Below, in pieces: positions 1-6,060 of a stretch of 8,451 bases of DNA (within the stretch, counting starts at the first letter, position 1; each line of letters begins with the position of its first letter). Source of the DNA: Solirubrobacterales bacterium (GTDB lineage: Bacteria > Actinomycetota > Thermoleophilia > Solirubrobacterales > Solirubrobacteraceae); NCBI GenBank assembly GCA_003134675.1, contig PLBZ01000094.1, forward strand, positions 1 to 8,451, written 5' to 3'. The position numbers were made by a program, and so were the translations under genes. A model generated the notes under the pieces. The model was not told the origin of the DNA, ran no database searches, and worked only from the letters and a program-made list of their open reading frames with translations.

Positions 1-343
1 CCGCGCCGCCGACCGCCGCCGCGGCCAGCGCGTAGGGGTCGCCCGGATCGCCCAGGCGCCAGCGCAGCACCTCGCGCGGGCGAAAGCCGATGAACGACCA
101 GCGCCCCACCCGCTGGCCCTGCTCGGCGGACTCCAGCAGAAAGGCGGGCTCTCCGTCCGCCAACGCGCGCAGCTTCAGAAAGGCCGACACAGGCGTCTCG
201 CAGTCCTCGATGAAGCTGTGGCGAAGTGCGATCAGGTTGTGAGCGGCGGAATCCTCGGCGAGGGTGCGTGCCTGCTCCAAGCTCGGCTGGATCGGCAGGC
301 CTTCCGCGAGGCCGTCTGACACCGCGTCAGCGACGGCGCTCAT
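1..343 (-). CDS. trpE: Anthranilate synthase component I, N-terminal part (cut by the window edge)
   Basis: TrpE converts chorismate and ammonia (from the TrpG glutaminase) to anthranilate, the first committed step of tryptophan synthesis in the cytoplasm. Translating the minus strand from the ATG at 343 gives 114 residues that run off the left edge. The visible part matches the TrpE N-terminal domain: TPVSAFLKL at residues 50-58, then [20 protein letters not shown] at 68-87. The LLES stretch (69-72) corresponds to the tryptophan-binding feedback site known in enteric TrpE, so allosteric inhibition by tryptophan is likely retained. The catalytic chorismate-binding domain lies outside the window. 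The start lies inside hisIE, overlapping its last 17 bases in another frame, so the two genes are probably cotranscribed and translationally coupled. No -10-like hexamer lies just upstream of the ATG. The PabB or isochorismate synthase families are less likely, because LLES followed by GRWSFIG is typical of TrpE. Confidence 0.9.
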   Translation of the reverse strand, partial: MSAVADAVSDGLAEGLPIQPSLEQARTLAEDSAAHNLIALRHSFIEDCETPVSAFLKLRALADGEPAFLLESAEQGQRVGRWSFIGFRPREVLRWRLGDPGDPYALAAAAVGGA

Positions 344-956
344 CGAGCACCCGCTCTGCGTCGGTGAGAGCGCGTCCCCGGCTGTGCAAAAGCACGAGCA
401 GGTGATAGATCACATCGGCCGCCTCTTCGTCCACGCGGGCGTCGGACTCCTCGCGCGCGGCGCGCGCGACCTCCTCGGCCTCCTCTCTCACCTTCTCGCC
501 GATCCGCTGCGGATCGTCCAGCAACTCGACCGTATAAGAGCCCGCCGGGCGCTCCGTGGCGCGCGCACGCAGCGTCCGCTCCAGGGCCGGCAACATCTCA
601 TGGGGAGCGGGCGGCTCGAGCTCGCCACGGTGAAAGCACGTCCGCTCGCCCGTATGACAAGCCGGTCCCGCCGGTTCCACCAGTGCGAGCAGCGTGTCGC
701 TATCGCAGTCGAGCCGTAGTGCCCTCACCGTCTGGATATTGCCGCTCGTGGCACCCTTGCGCCACAGCTCTTCCCGCGAACGACTCCAGAGATGCAACTC
801 GCCGGTCGCGCGCGTGCGCTCCAGCGCCTGCTCGTTCATGTAGGCCATGCTCAGCACCTCTCCGGTGTGCCAATCCTGGATCACGCATGGCACGAGTCCT
901 CGCTCGTCGTAGGAGATCTCCGCATCGATCGCTTGGCCTGCGGCTGGTGGGCTCAT
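327..956 (-). CDS. hisIE: Bifunctional phosphoribosyl-AMP cyclohydrolase / phosphoribosyl-ATP pyrophosphatase
   Basis: This fused cytoplasmic enzyme catalyses steps 2 and 3 of histidine synthesis: hydrolysis of phosphoribosyl-ATP to phosphoribosyl-AMP (HisE) and opening of its purine ring (HisI). From the ATG at 956 it has 209 residues, normal for a HisIE fusion. The HisI half comes first, with MAYMN (37-41), WSRS (57-60), KGATSGN (68-74), DCDSD (83-87) and [12 protein letters not shown] (97-108). Cys84, Cys100 and Cys107 fit the zinc ligands and the Asp residues the magnesium site. The HisE half follows, with [10 protein letters not shown] (154-163) and [14 protein letters not shown] (177-190), the MazG-like metal-binding helices. 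An in-frame ATG at 977 would add seven residues, but a TACAAT hexamer sits exactly 7 nt before the 956 ATG, so 956 is preferred and the mRNA may be leaderless. Downstream trpE overlaps, linking histidine and tryptophan synthesis. The longer open frame running to 1361 is antisense to the next gene and is not real. Confidence 0.95.
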   Translation of the reverse strand: MSPPAAGQAIDAEISYDERGLVPCVIQDWHTGEVLSMAYMNEQALERTRATGELHLWSRSREELWRKGATSGNIQTVRALRLDCDSDTLLALVEPAGPACHTGERTCFHRGELEPPAPHEMLPALERTLRARATERPAGSYTVELLDDPQRIGEKVREEAEEVARAAREESDARVDEEAADVIYHLLVLLHSRGRALTDAERVLDERRR

Positions 957-963
957 CTGCGGG

Positions 964-969
964 ATTGTA
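964..969 (-). promoter_or_regulatory. Putative -10 element of a leaderless hisIE-trpE promoter
   Basis: On the minus strand this reads TACAAT, a five-of-six match to TATAAT. Seven bases separate it from the ATG at 956, the usual distance from a -10 box to the first transcribed base. The mRNA would then start at the A of the start codon and have no leader. No Shine-Dalgarno sequence precedes that ATG, which fits. No good -35 hexamer is seen at 17 bp spacing, which is common for actinobacterial promoters. The site lies in the 28-bp gap shared with the divergent ATPase gene. Confidence 0.45.
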
Positions 970-984
970 GGTTGCATCAAGACG

Positions 985-1920
985 ATGGCCTCGCTACTCG
1001 ACCGCAAGCTGCTCGTCCTCACCGGCAAGGGTGGCGTGGGCAAGACGACGGTATCCGCCGCGCTGGGCCTGCTCGCGGCAGATCGCGGACTGCGCACGAT
1101 CGTCGTGGAGGTTGGGCACCAACGCCGGCTACCGGAGCTGTTCGGGCTCACCACGGAGGATGCGGGCGTCGAGACAGAGCTCCGCAAGAACCTCTGGAGC
1201 ATCTCGATCGATCCCGACCGTGCCCTGCTCGAGTGGCTACAAGCGCTCGGCGGACGCGTCTCGGGCCGGGTGCTCGCATCCAGCGGCACCTTCCAGTACT
1301 TCGCGGCCGCCGCCCCCGGCGCCAAGGAGCTCGTCAGCATGATGAAGATCTGGAAGCTCACCCAGAGCGATAGCAGGCCCGCCCGCCCGCGCAGACGCTC
1401 CGGCGGTTATGACCTGGTGATCCTCGATGCCCCAGCCACGGGACATGCCCTGGGGATGCTCCACTCACCGCAGACCTTCGGCGCGATCGCACGTGTCGGA
1501 CCAATTGCCTCTCAAACACAGCGAGTGCGCGAGCTGCTCGCGGATCCCGCGCGCTCCGGCTACCTGGCTGTTGCCCAGCCAACCGAGATGGCCGTCACCG
1601 AGACACTCGAGCTACAGGACGGCCTTCACCAGCGGCTCGACCGCACACTGCACGCGGTCGTCCTCAACGGCGCCCTGCCACGGCGCTTCTCCACCGCGGA
1701 GCTCCTCCAGATCGACAGCCTGGACGGAAGCGACTCCGTGATGCGCTCCGCCGCTATGGCCGCGCGCGCCGTGCACGACCGCGCACGCTTCCAGCACAAC
1801 CAACTCGCCCGCCTTCGCCGCCGACACTTCGAGGTGCTCCCCGTCCCCTTCCTCTTCACCTCCGAGCTCGACCTTCCAGCCATCGAACGGATTGCCGCGC
1901 ACTTGTCGAAATTTTTCTAA
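985..1920 (+). CDS. ArsA/Get3-family P-loop ATPase (single-domain, cysteine-free)
   Basis: This 311-residue cytoplasmic ATPase belongs to the ArsA/Get3 branch of SIMIBI P-loop proteins. The deviant Walker A motif GKGGVGKTT is at residues 14-22, with the signature lysine at 15. The switch motif [12 protein letters not shown] is at 148-159, matching the family's DTAPTGH type, and VGPIA follows at 171-175. There is one nucleotide-binding domain, unlike the two fused halves of plasmid ArsA, so the active form is expected to be a dimer. I see no cysteine in the whole protein. It therefore lacks both the arsenite-binding cysteine triad of ArsA and the CxxC zinc pair of Get3. No arsB or arsR lies nearby, so arsenite export is unlikely; the substrate is unknown. 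Many actinobacteria carry two such genes in tandem, but here there is only one. A basic Arg/Pro-rich insert (residues 131-138) precedes the switch strand. The ATG at 985 is 28 bp from the hisIE start, leaving almost no leader; weak hexamers TAGGTT (968-973) and TTGCAT (972-977) lie upstream. Confidence 0.85.
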   Translation: MASLLDRKLLVLTGKGGVGKTTVSAALGLLAADRGLRTIVVEVGHQRRLPELFGLTTEDAGVETELRKNLWSISIDPDRALLEWLQALGGRVSGRVLASSGTFQYFAAAAPGAKELVSMMKIWKLTQSDSRPARPRRRSGGYDLVILDAPATGHALGMLHSPQTFGAIARVGPIASQTQRVRELLADPARSGYLAVAQPTEMAVTETLELQDGLHQRLDRTLHAVVLNGALPRRFSTAELLQIDSLDGSDSVMRSAAMAARAVHDRARFQHNQLARLRRRHFEVLPVPFLFTSELDLPAIERIAAHLSKFF

Positions 1921-1947
1921 AAATATGTATTTAAAAATGTTGTATTA
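1909..1947. terminator. AT-rich islet between convergent genes, possible bidirectional terminator
   Basis: These 39 bases contain only four G or C (at 1917, 1927, 1939 and 1942), against roughly two-thirds G+C around them. They span the last codons and stop of the ATPase gene, a 24-base spacer, and the stop codon of era on the other strand. Short inverted repeats are visible: ATTTTT-CT-AAAAAT (1911-1924), AAATA-TG-TATTT (1921-1932), and ATTTTT (1911-1916) pairing with AAAAAT (1933-1938). Both strands carry runs of five T. There is no GC-rich stem, so this is not a classical intrinsic terminator. Its position between two converging transcripts suggests a role in ending one or both, but that is inference. 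Confidence 0.35.
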
Positions 1948-2832
1948 CATCCCCAACCGGTCGAGCAGTCCCTCGTCCCCCCGCCAGTCGCGACGGACGC
2001 GCACGGACAAATCGAGATGCACCTGAGCGCCCAGCTCGCGCTCCAGTTCACGGCGTGCCGCCACGCCGATCGCCTTGATCATGCGTCCCCTCGCGCCGAT
2101 CAGGATCCCCTTCTGGGATTCGCTCTCCACCCAGATCAGCGCCCTCACCCGCGCCAGATCGTTGAGATGCCCGCCCACCCACTCGACCTCTTCGACAACC
2201 ACCTCCACGGCATGAGGCAGCTCGTGGAAAGTACGCCTGATGACCGCCTCCCGCACCAGCTCCGCCAACAGCACCGCGCGCGGCTGATCGGAGGTTGCGC
2301 CATCCTCGAACATGAACGGCCCCTCCGGCATCGCCGCCACCAAATGCTCAGTAAGCGCCTCCACGCCGACCCCGGTACGCGCCGAGATCGGAAAGACATC
2401 CTCGGCGACCTCGAGCGCCACGGCCTGCTCCAACACCTCGATCGTCTCCGCTCGCGTCAAACGATCGACCTTGTTCACCGCGATCGTCGCCGCCGCGCTT
2501 GCGCCGAGGAGTGCCTGCGCGATGAAACGATCGCCGGGACCCACCCCCTGCTCGCCGTTGAGCACCAGCAGCGCCGCGTCACAGCCATCCAGCTCCTGAC
2601 GCACCGTCTGGGCCATGCGCTCGGTGAGCGCGTCGCGCGGACGCTGCACGCCGGGCAGATCCACAAGCACCATCTGGCAGTCGCCGCTGCTGCGCACGCC
2701 GCGGATAGCTCTGCGTGTGGTCTGAGGGCGGTCGGAGACGATCGCCACCTTCTCCCCGACGAGGGCGTTTATGAGCGTCGACTTGCCCACGTTGGGCCGT
2801 CCGGCAAGCGCGACGAAGCCGCTGCGGGTCAT
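1945..2832 (-). CDS. era: GTPase Era, 30S ribosome assembly factor
   Basis: Era is an essential GTPase that binds the 3' end of 16S rRNA and helps mature the 30S subunit at the cytoplasmic face of the membrane. The 295-residue length is typical. The GTPase domain shows G1 GRPNVGKST (11-19), G2 DRPQTTR (34-40), G3 DLPG (58-61), G4 NKVD (120-123) and G5 SAR (150-152). The C-terminal KH domain has KGILIGARGRMIKAIG at 241-256, whose GARG (246-249) is the RNA-binding GxxG loop. G3 reads DLPG rather than the more usual DTPG; the invariant Asp and Gly are intact. The ATG lies in a four-base ATGA overlap with the ybeY stop, so translation is coupled to ybeY, a related 16S rRNA maturation factor. This is the last gene of the block; its stop codon falls in the AT-rich islet. 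Confidence 0.97.
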   Translation of the reverse strand: MTRSGFVALAGRPNVGKSTLINALVGEKVAIVSDRPQTTRRAIRGVRSSGDCQMVLVDLPGVQRPRDALTERMAQTVRQELDGCDAALLVLNGEQGVGPGDRFIAQALLGASAAATIAVNKVDRLTRAETIEVLEQAVALEVAEDVFPISARTGVGVEALTEHLVAAMPEGPFMFEDGATSDQPRAVLLAELVREAVIRRTFHELPHAVEVVVEEVEWVGGHLNDLARVRALIWVESESQKGILIGARGRMIKAIGVAARRELERELGAQVHLDLSVRVRRDWRGDEGLLDRLGM

Positions 2833-3236
2833 CGGCTGGGCGGGTGGGGTCGTTTCAAGAGCTCCGCCTGCAGCGCCAGCATCTCACCATTGTCGGTTTC
2901 GTGATCCAACCCAACCAAATGCAACACGCCATGGACGATCGCCTCGCGCAGATCGACCGTGTGCTCGGGGCAGATCACCACATCGCCCAGCTCTCGCTCT
3001 GCGCCATCGTGCGGCGCTGCGCCGTCGATCGGGAAAGACAGCACGTCCGTCGGGCCGTTCTTGCCACGATGCTCGGCGTTCAGCTGCGCGATCCGCTCAG
3101 CATCGACGTACTCGATCGCCAGATGACCATCCTCCACACCGGCCGAGGCGGCCGCCAGAACGCACAGGCGTCGCACCGTTGCCAGCGGGGGCGCATCGGG
3201 AGCAAACTGCGCGCCAACAACCTCCACATCCAGCAT
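2829..3236 (-). CDS. ybeY: Endoribonuclease YbeY (16S rRNA maturation factor), short form
   Basis: YbeY is a zinc-dependent endoribonuclease needed for 16S rRNA 3'-end processing and ribosome quality control. The protein has 135 residues. The zinc motif HGVLHLVGLDH gives His102, His106 and His112. TDVLSFP (63-69) and GDVVIC (84-89) are further family signatures. Only about 12 residues separate GDVVIC from the zinc motif, whereas the E. coli protein (about 155 residues) has a longer helical stretch there; the short form may be lineage-specific. The gene follows phoH after a 13-base gap and overlaps era by four bases. The phoH-ybeY-era order is widespread and fits a shared role in ribosome biogenesis. 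I see neither a clear ribosome-binding site nor a TAnnnT hexamer just upstream of the start, so expression probably depends on the upstream genes. Confidence 0.95.
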   Translation of the reverse strand: MLDVEVVGAQFAPDAPPLATVRRLCVLAAASAGVEDGHLAIEYVDAERIAQLNAEHRGKNGPTDVLSFPIDGAAPHDGAERELGDVVICPEHTVDLREAIVHGVLHLVGLDHETDNGEMLALQAELLKRPHPPSR

Positions 3237-3249
3237 CGCGCGTCGAATC

Positions 3250-4227
3250 TCAGGCGCGGCGGCGATCGGCTGCGCGTAGCTCCGGAGCCTCGCGCTGGGA
3301 GTGCTCGTCGTAGGCCTCCACGATCCGCTGCACTAGCTTGTGGCGAACCACGTCCTCGCTGCCGAAGCGCAGGAACTCGATGCCCTCGATCGCGCCGAGC
3401 ACCTCGCCCACCACGATCAGGCCCGACTGCTGCTCGCGGGGCAGGTCCACCTGGGTGACGTCGCCGGTCACCACCATCCTCGACCCGAAGCCCAGCCGCG
3501 TGAGGAACATCTTCATCTGCTCGGGCGTCGTGTTCTGGGCCTCGTCGAGGATCACGAACGAGTCGTTCAGCGTGCGGCCACGCATGAACGCGAGCGGGGC
3601 GATCTCGATCACGCCGCGCTCGATGTGTTGTGAGACCTTCTCCGGGTCGAGCATGTCGTGGAGCGCGTCGAACAGCGGCCGCAGATAGGGATCGACCTTC
3701 GCCATCAGGTCGCCAGGCAGGAAACCCAACCGCTCGCCGGCCTCCACTGCGGGGCGCGTGAGGATGATGCGATTGACCTCGTGGCGTGCCAGCGCGGCGG
3801 CGGCCATCGCCACCGCGAGGAACGTCTTGCCGGTGCCCGCCGGACCCACCCCGAAGGTGATCGTGCTGGAGCGGATCGAGTCGACGTAACGCTTCTGGGT
3901 GACCGTCTTCGGCGCCACCCGCAGGCCGCGGTGTTGCCAGACGACGTCCTCGAGCACCCGGGCCGGGGACTCGTGGGCATCCAGCGCGCCCGTCACCGCG
4001 GCGATCGTCTCAGCGTCCAGCTGGTGACCGCGTTCGATCAGCGTCGAGAGCTCGCGCACCACGCGCTCACCGGCGCCCGTCTCGCGCTCCTCGCCGTCGA
4101 AGGTGATCAGGTTTCCGCGCAGGAACACCCTGCACGCCAGCTGCTCCTCCAAAGCACGCAGGACCGTGTCCTGGCTACCCGCCAGCTCGGCGGCAACCTC
4201 GTTCGGCAGCTCGATCTGCGACCTCAT
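3250..4227 (-). CDS. phoH: PhoH-family ATPase (PhoH/YbeZ)
   Basis: This cytoplasmic ATPase of the PhoH/YbeZ family is a predicted RNA-associated NTPase, repeatedly linked with YbeY; its exact reaction is not settled. The 325-residue product has a small N-terminal region (about 1-100) and a RecA-like PhoH domain. Walker A is GPAGTGKT (128-135). RPAVEAGERLGFLPGD (158-173) and FMRGRTLNDSFVILDEAQN (214-232, including Walker B VILDEAQN) are hallmark stretches, followed by TGDVTQVDLP (254-263). The length matches the family. The ATG is in a four-base ATGA overlap with the yqeY stop, implying translational coupling, and ybeY follows after 13 bases. Despite the historical name, nothing here suggests phosphate control; no Pho-box-like repeat was seen upstream. 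The C-terminal tail after about residue 305 is charged and Arg-rich and looks unstructured. Confidence 0.96.
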   Translation of the reverse strand: MRSQIELPNEVAAELAGSQDTVLRALEEQLACRVFLRGNLITFDGEERETGAGERVVRELSTLIERGHQLDAETIAAVTGALDAHESPARVLEDVVWQHRGLRVAPKTVTQKRYVDSIRSSTITFGVGPAGTGKTFLAVAMAAAALARHEVNRIILTRPAVEAGERLGFLPGDLMAKVDPYLRPLFDALHDMLDPEKVSQHIERGVIEIAPLAFMRGRTLNDSFVILDEAQNTTPEQMKMFLTRLGFGSRMVVTGDVTQVDLPREQQSGLIVVGEVLGAIEGIEFLRFGSEDVVRHKLVQRIVEAYDEHSQREAPELRAADRRRA

Positions 4228-4655
4228 CCGGGCAGTGCGCCTCGCACAAGTGCCGATACACGCTTACCGTCGGCGCGACCGTCGACGGCCGCCATCGCCT
4301 TGCCCATTGCGCGACCCATGTCCTTCGCCGACTCCGCGCCGCTGTCACGCACCGCCTGCTCGACGATCTCTTTCAACTCCGTTTCCGAGAGCTCCGGCGG
4401 CAGGTAGCCGGCGATCAGCTCGCCTTCGGCCTCCTCGGCGCCGGCGCGATCCTGGAGCCCGGCCTCCCGGTAGGCCTGGGCAGCCTCCAGGCGCCGTTTG
4501 CGCTCCCGGCGCAGGACCGTCAGCTCATCGTCGGATCCCTCCTTTGCTGCCTTCTGCAACTCGGATAGGACGAGCCGCAACGCGCCGACCCTGTCCTTCT
4601 CGCCCGCGCGCATCGCACCATGCAGGTCAGCCTTCACCTCATCGAGTATCGCCAT
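4224..4655 (-). CDS. yqeY: GatB/YqeY domain-containing protein
   Basis: This small cytoplasmic protein of 143 residues is a stand-alone version of the tRNA-binding tail domain of the GatB amidotransferase subunit. Its own function is not established; a link to tRNA or translation is assumed from the domain. Family signatures are the N-terminal helical segment with RVGALRLVLSEL (22-33), YLPPELSETEL (84-94), MGRAMGKAM (113-121) and DGRADGKRVSALVR (125-138). It is mostly charged helices, with no membrane segment. It lies 38 bases downstream of the NADH dehydrogenase gene on the same strand and overlaps phoH by four bases. A TATCCT hexamer (4664-4669) sits 8 nt before its ATG and no ribosome-binding site is seen, so it may start its own leaderless transcript for the yqeY-phoH-ybeY-era block. 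Confidence 0.93.
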   Translation of the reverse strand: MAILDEVKADLHGAMRAGEKDRVGALRLVLSELQKAAKEGSDDELTVLRRERKRRLEAAQAYREAGLQDRAGAEEAEGELIAGYLPPELSETELKEIVEQAVRDSGAESAKDMGRAMGKAMAAVDGRADGKRVSALVRGALPG

Positions 4656-4663
4656 CTCAGATC

Positions 4664-4669
4664 AGGATA
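4664..4669 (-). promoter_or_regulatory. Putative -10 element upstream of yqeY
   Basis: On the minus strand this reads TATCCT, with four of six matches to TATAAT and the TAnnnT pattern. Eight bases (GATCTGAG) separate it from the yqeY ATG at 4655. The spacing suits a leaderless transcript starting at the start codon. If active, it would separate the yqeY-phoH-ybeY-era block from the upstream NADH dehydrogenase gene. No convincing -35 hexamer is seen. Confidence 0.35.
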
Positions 4670-4693
4670 CGCCGGGGCGGCGCGCTTGTGTGA

Positions 4694-5992
4694 TCAACCG
4701 TCGAGATCGTCGCCCTCCTGGAGGGGAGTCGGGCTGCCCAGGCGCCCAGGGGCGGAGGTGTCGCGCCCGAATAGCAGTGCGACATTCCAGTCAACGAGCA
4801 AACGCAGCTTACGTCCCATGCCGGGCATCAGCAACAGGTGATAGGTGCGTGCGATGAACCACGCCGGCAGGCCGCGCCAGCGCACGCCGAGCGTGAGCGC
4901 GACCGCCTTGTTGTGCCCCAGCTCGGCGACGACTCCTTTGGTGCGATACCGAAATCGCCGCATCCGGCCGTTGCCGAGCGCCGCGGCTACGTTGCGGGCC
5001 ACAAGCCGTCCCTGGCGGATCGCGTGCTGTGCGGTCGGAGGACACGCCTGTCCTTGCCTTGCGGGATCGGGAACCGCGGCGCAGTCGCCGATCGCCCACA
5101 CGTGCTGGAAGCCCTCCACGCGCATCGTGCGGTCAACCATCACCCGTCCGCTCCGATCGAGGAGCAACCCCAACTTGCCGACAGCGGGACTCGGCTTGAC
5201 TCCGGCCGTCCACACCACCGTGCGCGCTGGGATCCGCTCACCGTCGGACAGCGTCGCGTCGCGCTCGGTGATCTCTTTCACCGTCGTCTCGGTGCGAACA
5301 GAAATACCCCGCGTGCGCAGCTCACGCGCCGCAAACTCCGACAGACCCTTTGGCACCTCCTGCATGATCCGGTCCTTTGCCTCCACCAGCGCCCATCGCA
5401 TGCCCTCTGCGCGACAGCGCGGGTACAGCTCGATCGCCTGCGCGGCAAAGTCCTGCAGCTCGGCCAGTCCCTCGACGCCTGCATATCCAGCGCCGACGAA
5501 CACAAACCCCAGGTACTCAGCACGCTTGGCTGGATCCTTCAGTGACTCGGCAATATCCATGCAGGTCAGCACTCGGTTGCGCAGGGCCGTGGCGTCCGAC
5601 AGGCTCTTCAAGCCGGTCGCGTGCTCGGCGAGTCCGGGAATCGGCAGCGTGCGCGAAACCGACCCGAGCGCAACGACCAGCTGGTCGTATACCAGCTCGA
5701 TCTGCTCTCCGTCGATTCGCTTCACACCGAGCGTGCAATGTGCCGGGTCGCCTCCAGTCACCTCTCCGATCACCAAATCGGTGTGCTGCAGCTGCGAGCG
5801 GAGCGGAACGACCACGTGACGCGGGTCAAGCGTGGCGCCGGCAGCGCCGGGGAGCAGCGGGGTGTAAAGCATGAAGTTGGCCTCGTTCACCAACGTCACC
5901 TCGGCGCTGTTTGCTTTGAGCAACCGCTCCAGCGCCCGGGCGGCATAGAAGCCACCAAAGCCACCACCTGCGATCACGATCCGCCAGGCCAT
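4694..5992 (-). CDS. ndh: Type II NADH dehydrogenase (NAD(P)/FAD-dependent oxidoreductase)
   Basis: This is a single-subunit flavoprotein that passes electrons from NADH to membrane quinone without pumping protons. From the ATG at 5992 it has 432 residues. The FAD-binding Rossmann motif GGGFGG is at 9-14; the second (NADH) motif GAGYAGVE is at 167-174. WTAGV (261-265), AIGDCA (300-305) and PPTAQHAIRQG (318-328) are typical of the NDH-2 family. The C-terminal segment, about 377-409 (AWFIARTYHLLLMP, then LRLLVDWNVALLFGR), is hydrophobic and basic, resembling the amphipathic membrane anchor of NDH-2 enzymes. An 18-residue N-terminal extension is open to 6046, but it would place residues before the Rossmann strand and overlap the control region; starting at MAWRIVIAGGG is far more natural. 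It is divergent from the amidohydrolase (63-base gap) and 38 bases ahead of yqeY. Other pyridine nucleotide-disulfide-type oxidoreductases are possible but less likely. Confidence 0.9.
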   Translation of the reverse strand: MAWRIVIAGGGFGGFYAARALERLLKANSAEVTLVNEANFMLYTPLLPGAAGATLDPRHVVVPLRSQLQHTDLVIGEVTGGDPAHCTLGVKRIDGEQIELVYDQLVVALGSVSRTLPIPGLAEHATGLKSLSDATALRNRVLTCMDIAESLKDPAKRAEYLGFVFVGAGYAGVEGLAELQDFAAQAIELYPRCRAEGMRWALVEAKDRIMQEVPKGLSEFAARELRTRGISVRTETTVKEITERDATLSDGERIPARTVVWTAGVKPSPAVGKLGLLLDRSGRVMVDRTMRVEGFQHVWAIGDCAAVPDPARQGQACPPTAQHAIRQGRLVARNVAAALGNGRMRRFRYRTKGVVAELGHNKAVALTLGVRWRGLPAWFIARTYHLLLMPGMGRKLRLLVDWNVALLFGRDTSAPGRLGSPTPLQEGDDLDG

Positions 5993-5999
5993 CCTTCGG

Positions 6000-6005
6000 A
6001 GGCTA
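6000..6005 (-). promoter_or_regulatory. Putative -10 element of a leaderless ndh promoter
   Basis: On the minus strand the hexamer reads TAGCCT, fitting TAnnnT, exactly 7 nt before the ATG at 5992. An AAGG directly touches the ATG and is too close to act as a ribosome-binding site. An alternative hexamer, TATCAT at 6029-6034 on the same strand (five of six matches to TATAAT), would instead give a leader of about 30 nt. I cannot choose between them from sequence alone. Confidence 0.3.
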
Positions 6006-6054
6006 ATCCGGATCAGCGGTCGAGACCAATGATACGAGCCGGGCAACCAGCCAA

Positions 6055-6060
6055 TATGGT
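6055..6060 (+). promoter_or_regulatory. Putative -10 element for the amidohydrolase gene
   Basis: The hexamer TATGGT has four matches to TATAAT and is followed, after seven bases, by an in-frame GTG at 6068. If used, the transcript would start at that GTG and the protein would begin VSAFSLYATA, four residues shorter than from the ATG at 6056, which lies within the hexamer itself. No Shine-Dalgarno sequence precedes any of the candidate starts (6029, 6056, 6068). Confidence 0.3.

Noticed and set aside
957..1361. N-terminal extension of the HisIE open frame
   Set aside because: The extra residues are the reverse strand of the ArsA-like P-loop gene, while the HisI domain itself begins just after the ATG at 956.
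985..1920. Arsenite efflux ATPase ArsA
   Set aside because: There is no cysteine in the protein, only one nucleotide-binding domain, and no arsB, arsR or arsD nearby.
1945..2832. G3 motif DLPG in Era as a loss-of-function change
   Set aside because: The invariant Asp and Gly of DxxG remain and all other motifs are intact, so this is more likely a tolerated lineage variant.
2017..2904. A 295-codon plus-strand open frame opposite era
   Set aside because: It is antisense to a clearly conserved Era with all G motifs and a KH domain. Its product is His/Arg-rich with no recognisable motif, as expected of high-GC shadow frames.
3658..4407. Plus-strand 249-codon frame opposite phoH and yqeY
   Set aside because: It spans two well-supported minus-strand genes and has the composition of a shadow frame, with no motif.
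4670..4682. Small perfect hairpin CGCCG-GGG-CGGCG between ndh and yqeY
   Set aside because: The stem is only five base pairs and has no following U tract in the direction of transcription; such hairpins are common by chance in GC-rich DNA. It could weakly affect read-through, but there is no support for a terminator.
5621..6028. Long upstream extension of the amidohydrolase open frame
   Set aside because: It is antisense to the N-terminal FAD and NADH domains of the NADH dehydrogenase; the catalytic domain begins only around VIDAHTHLG.
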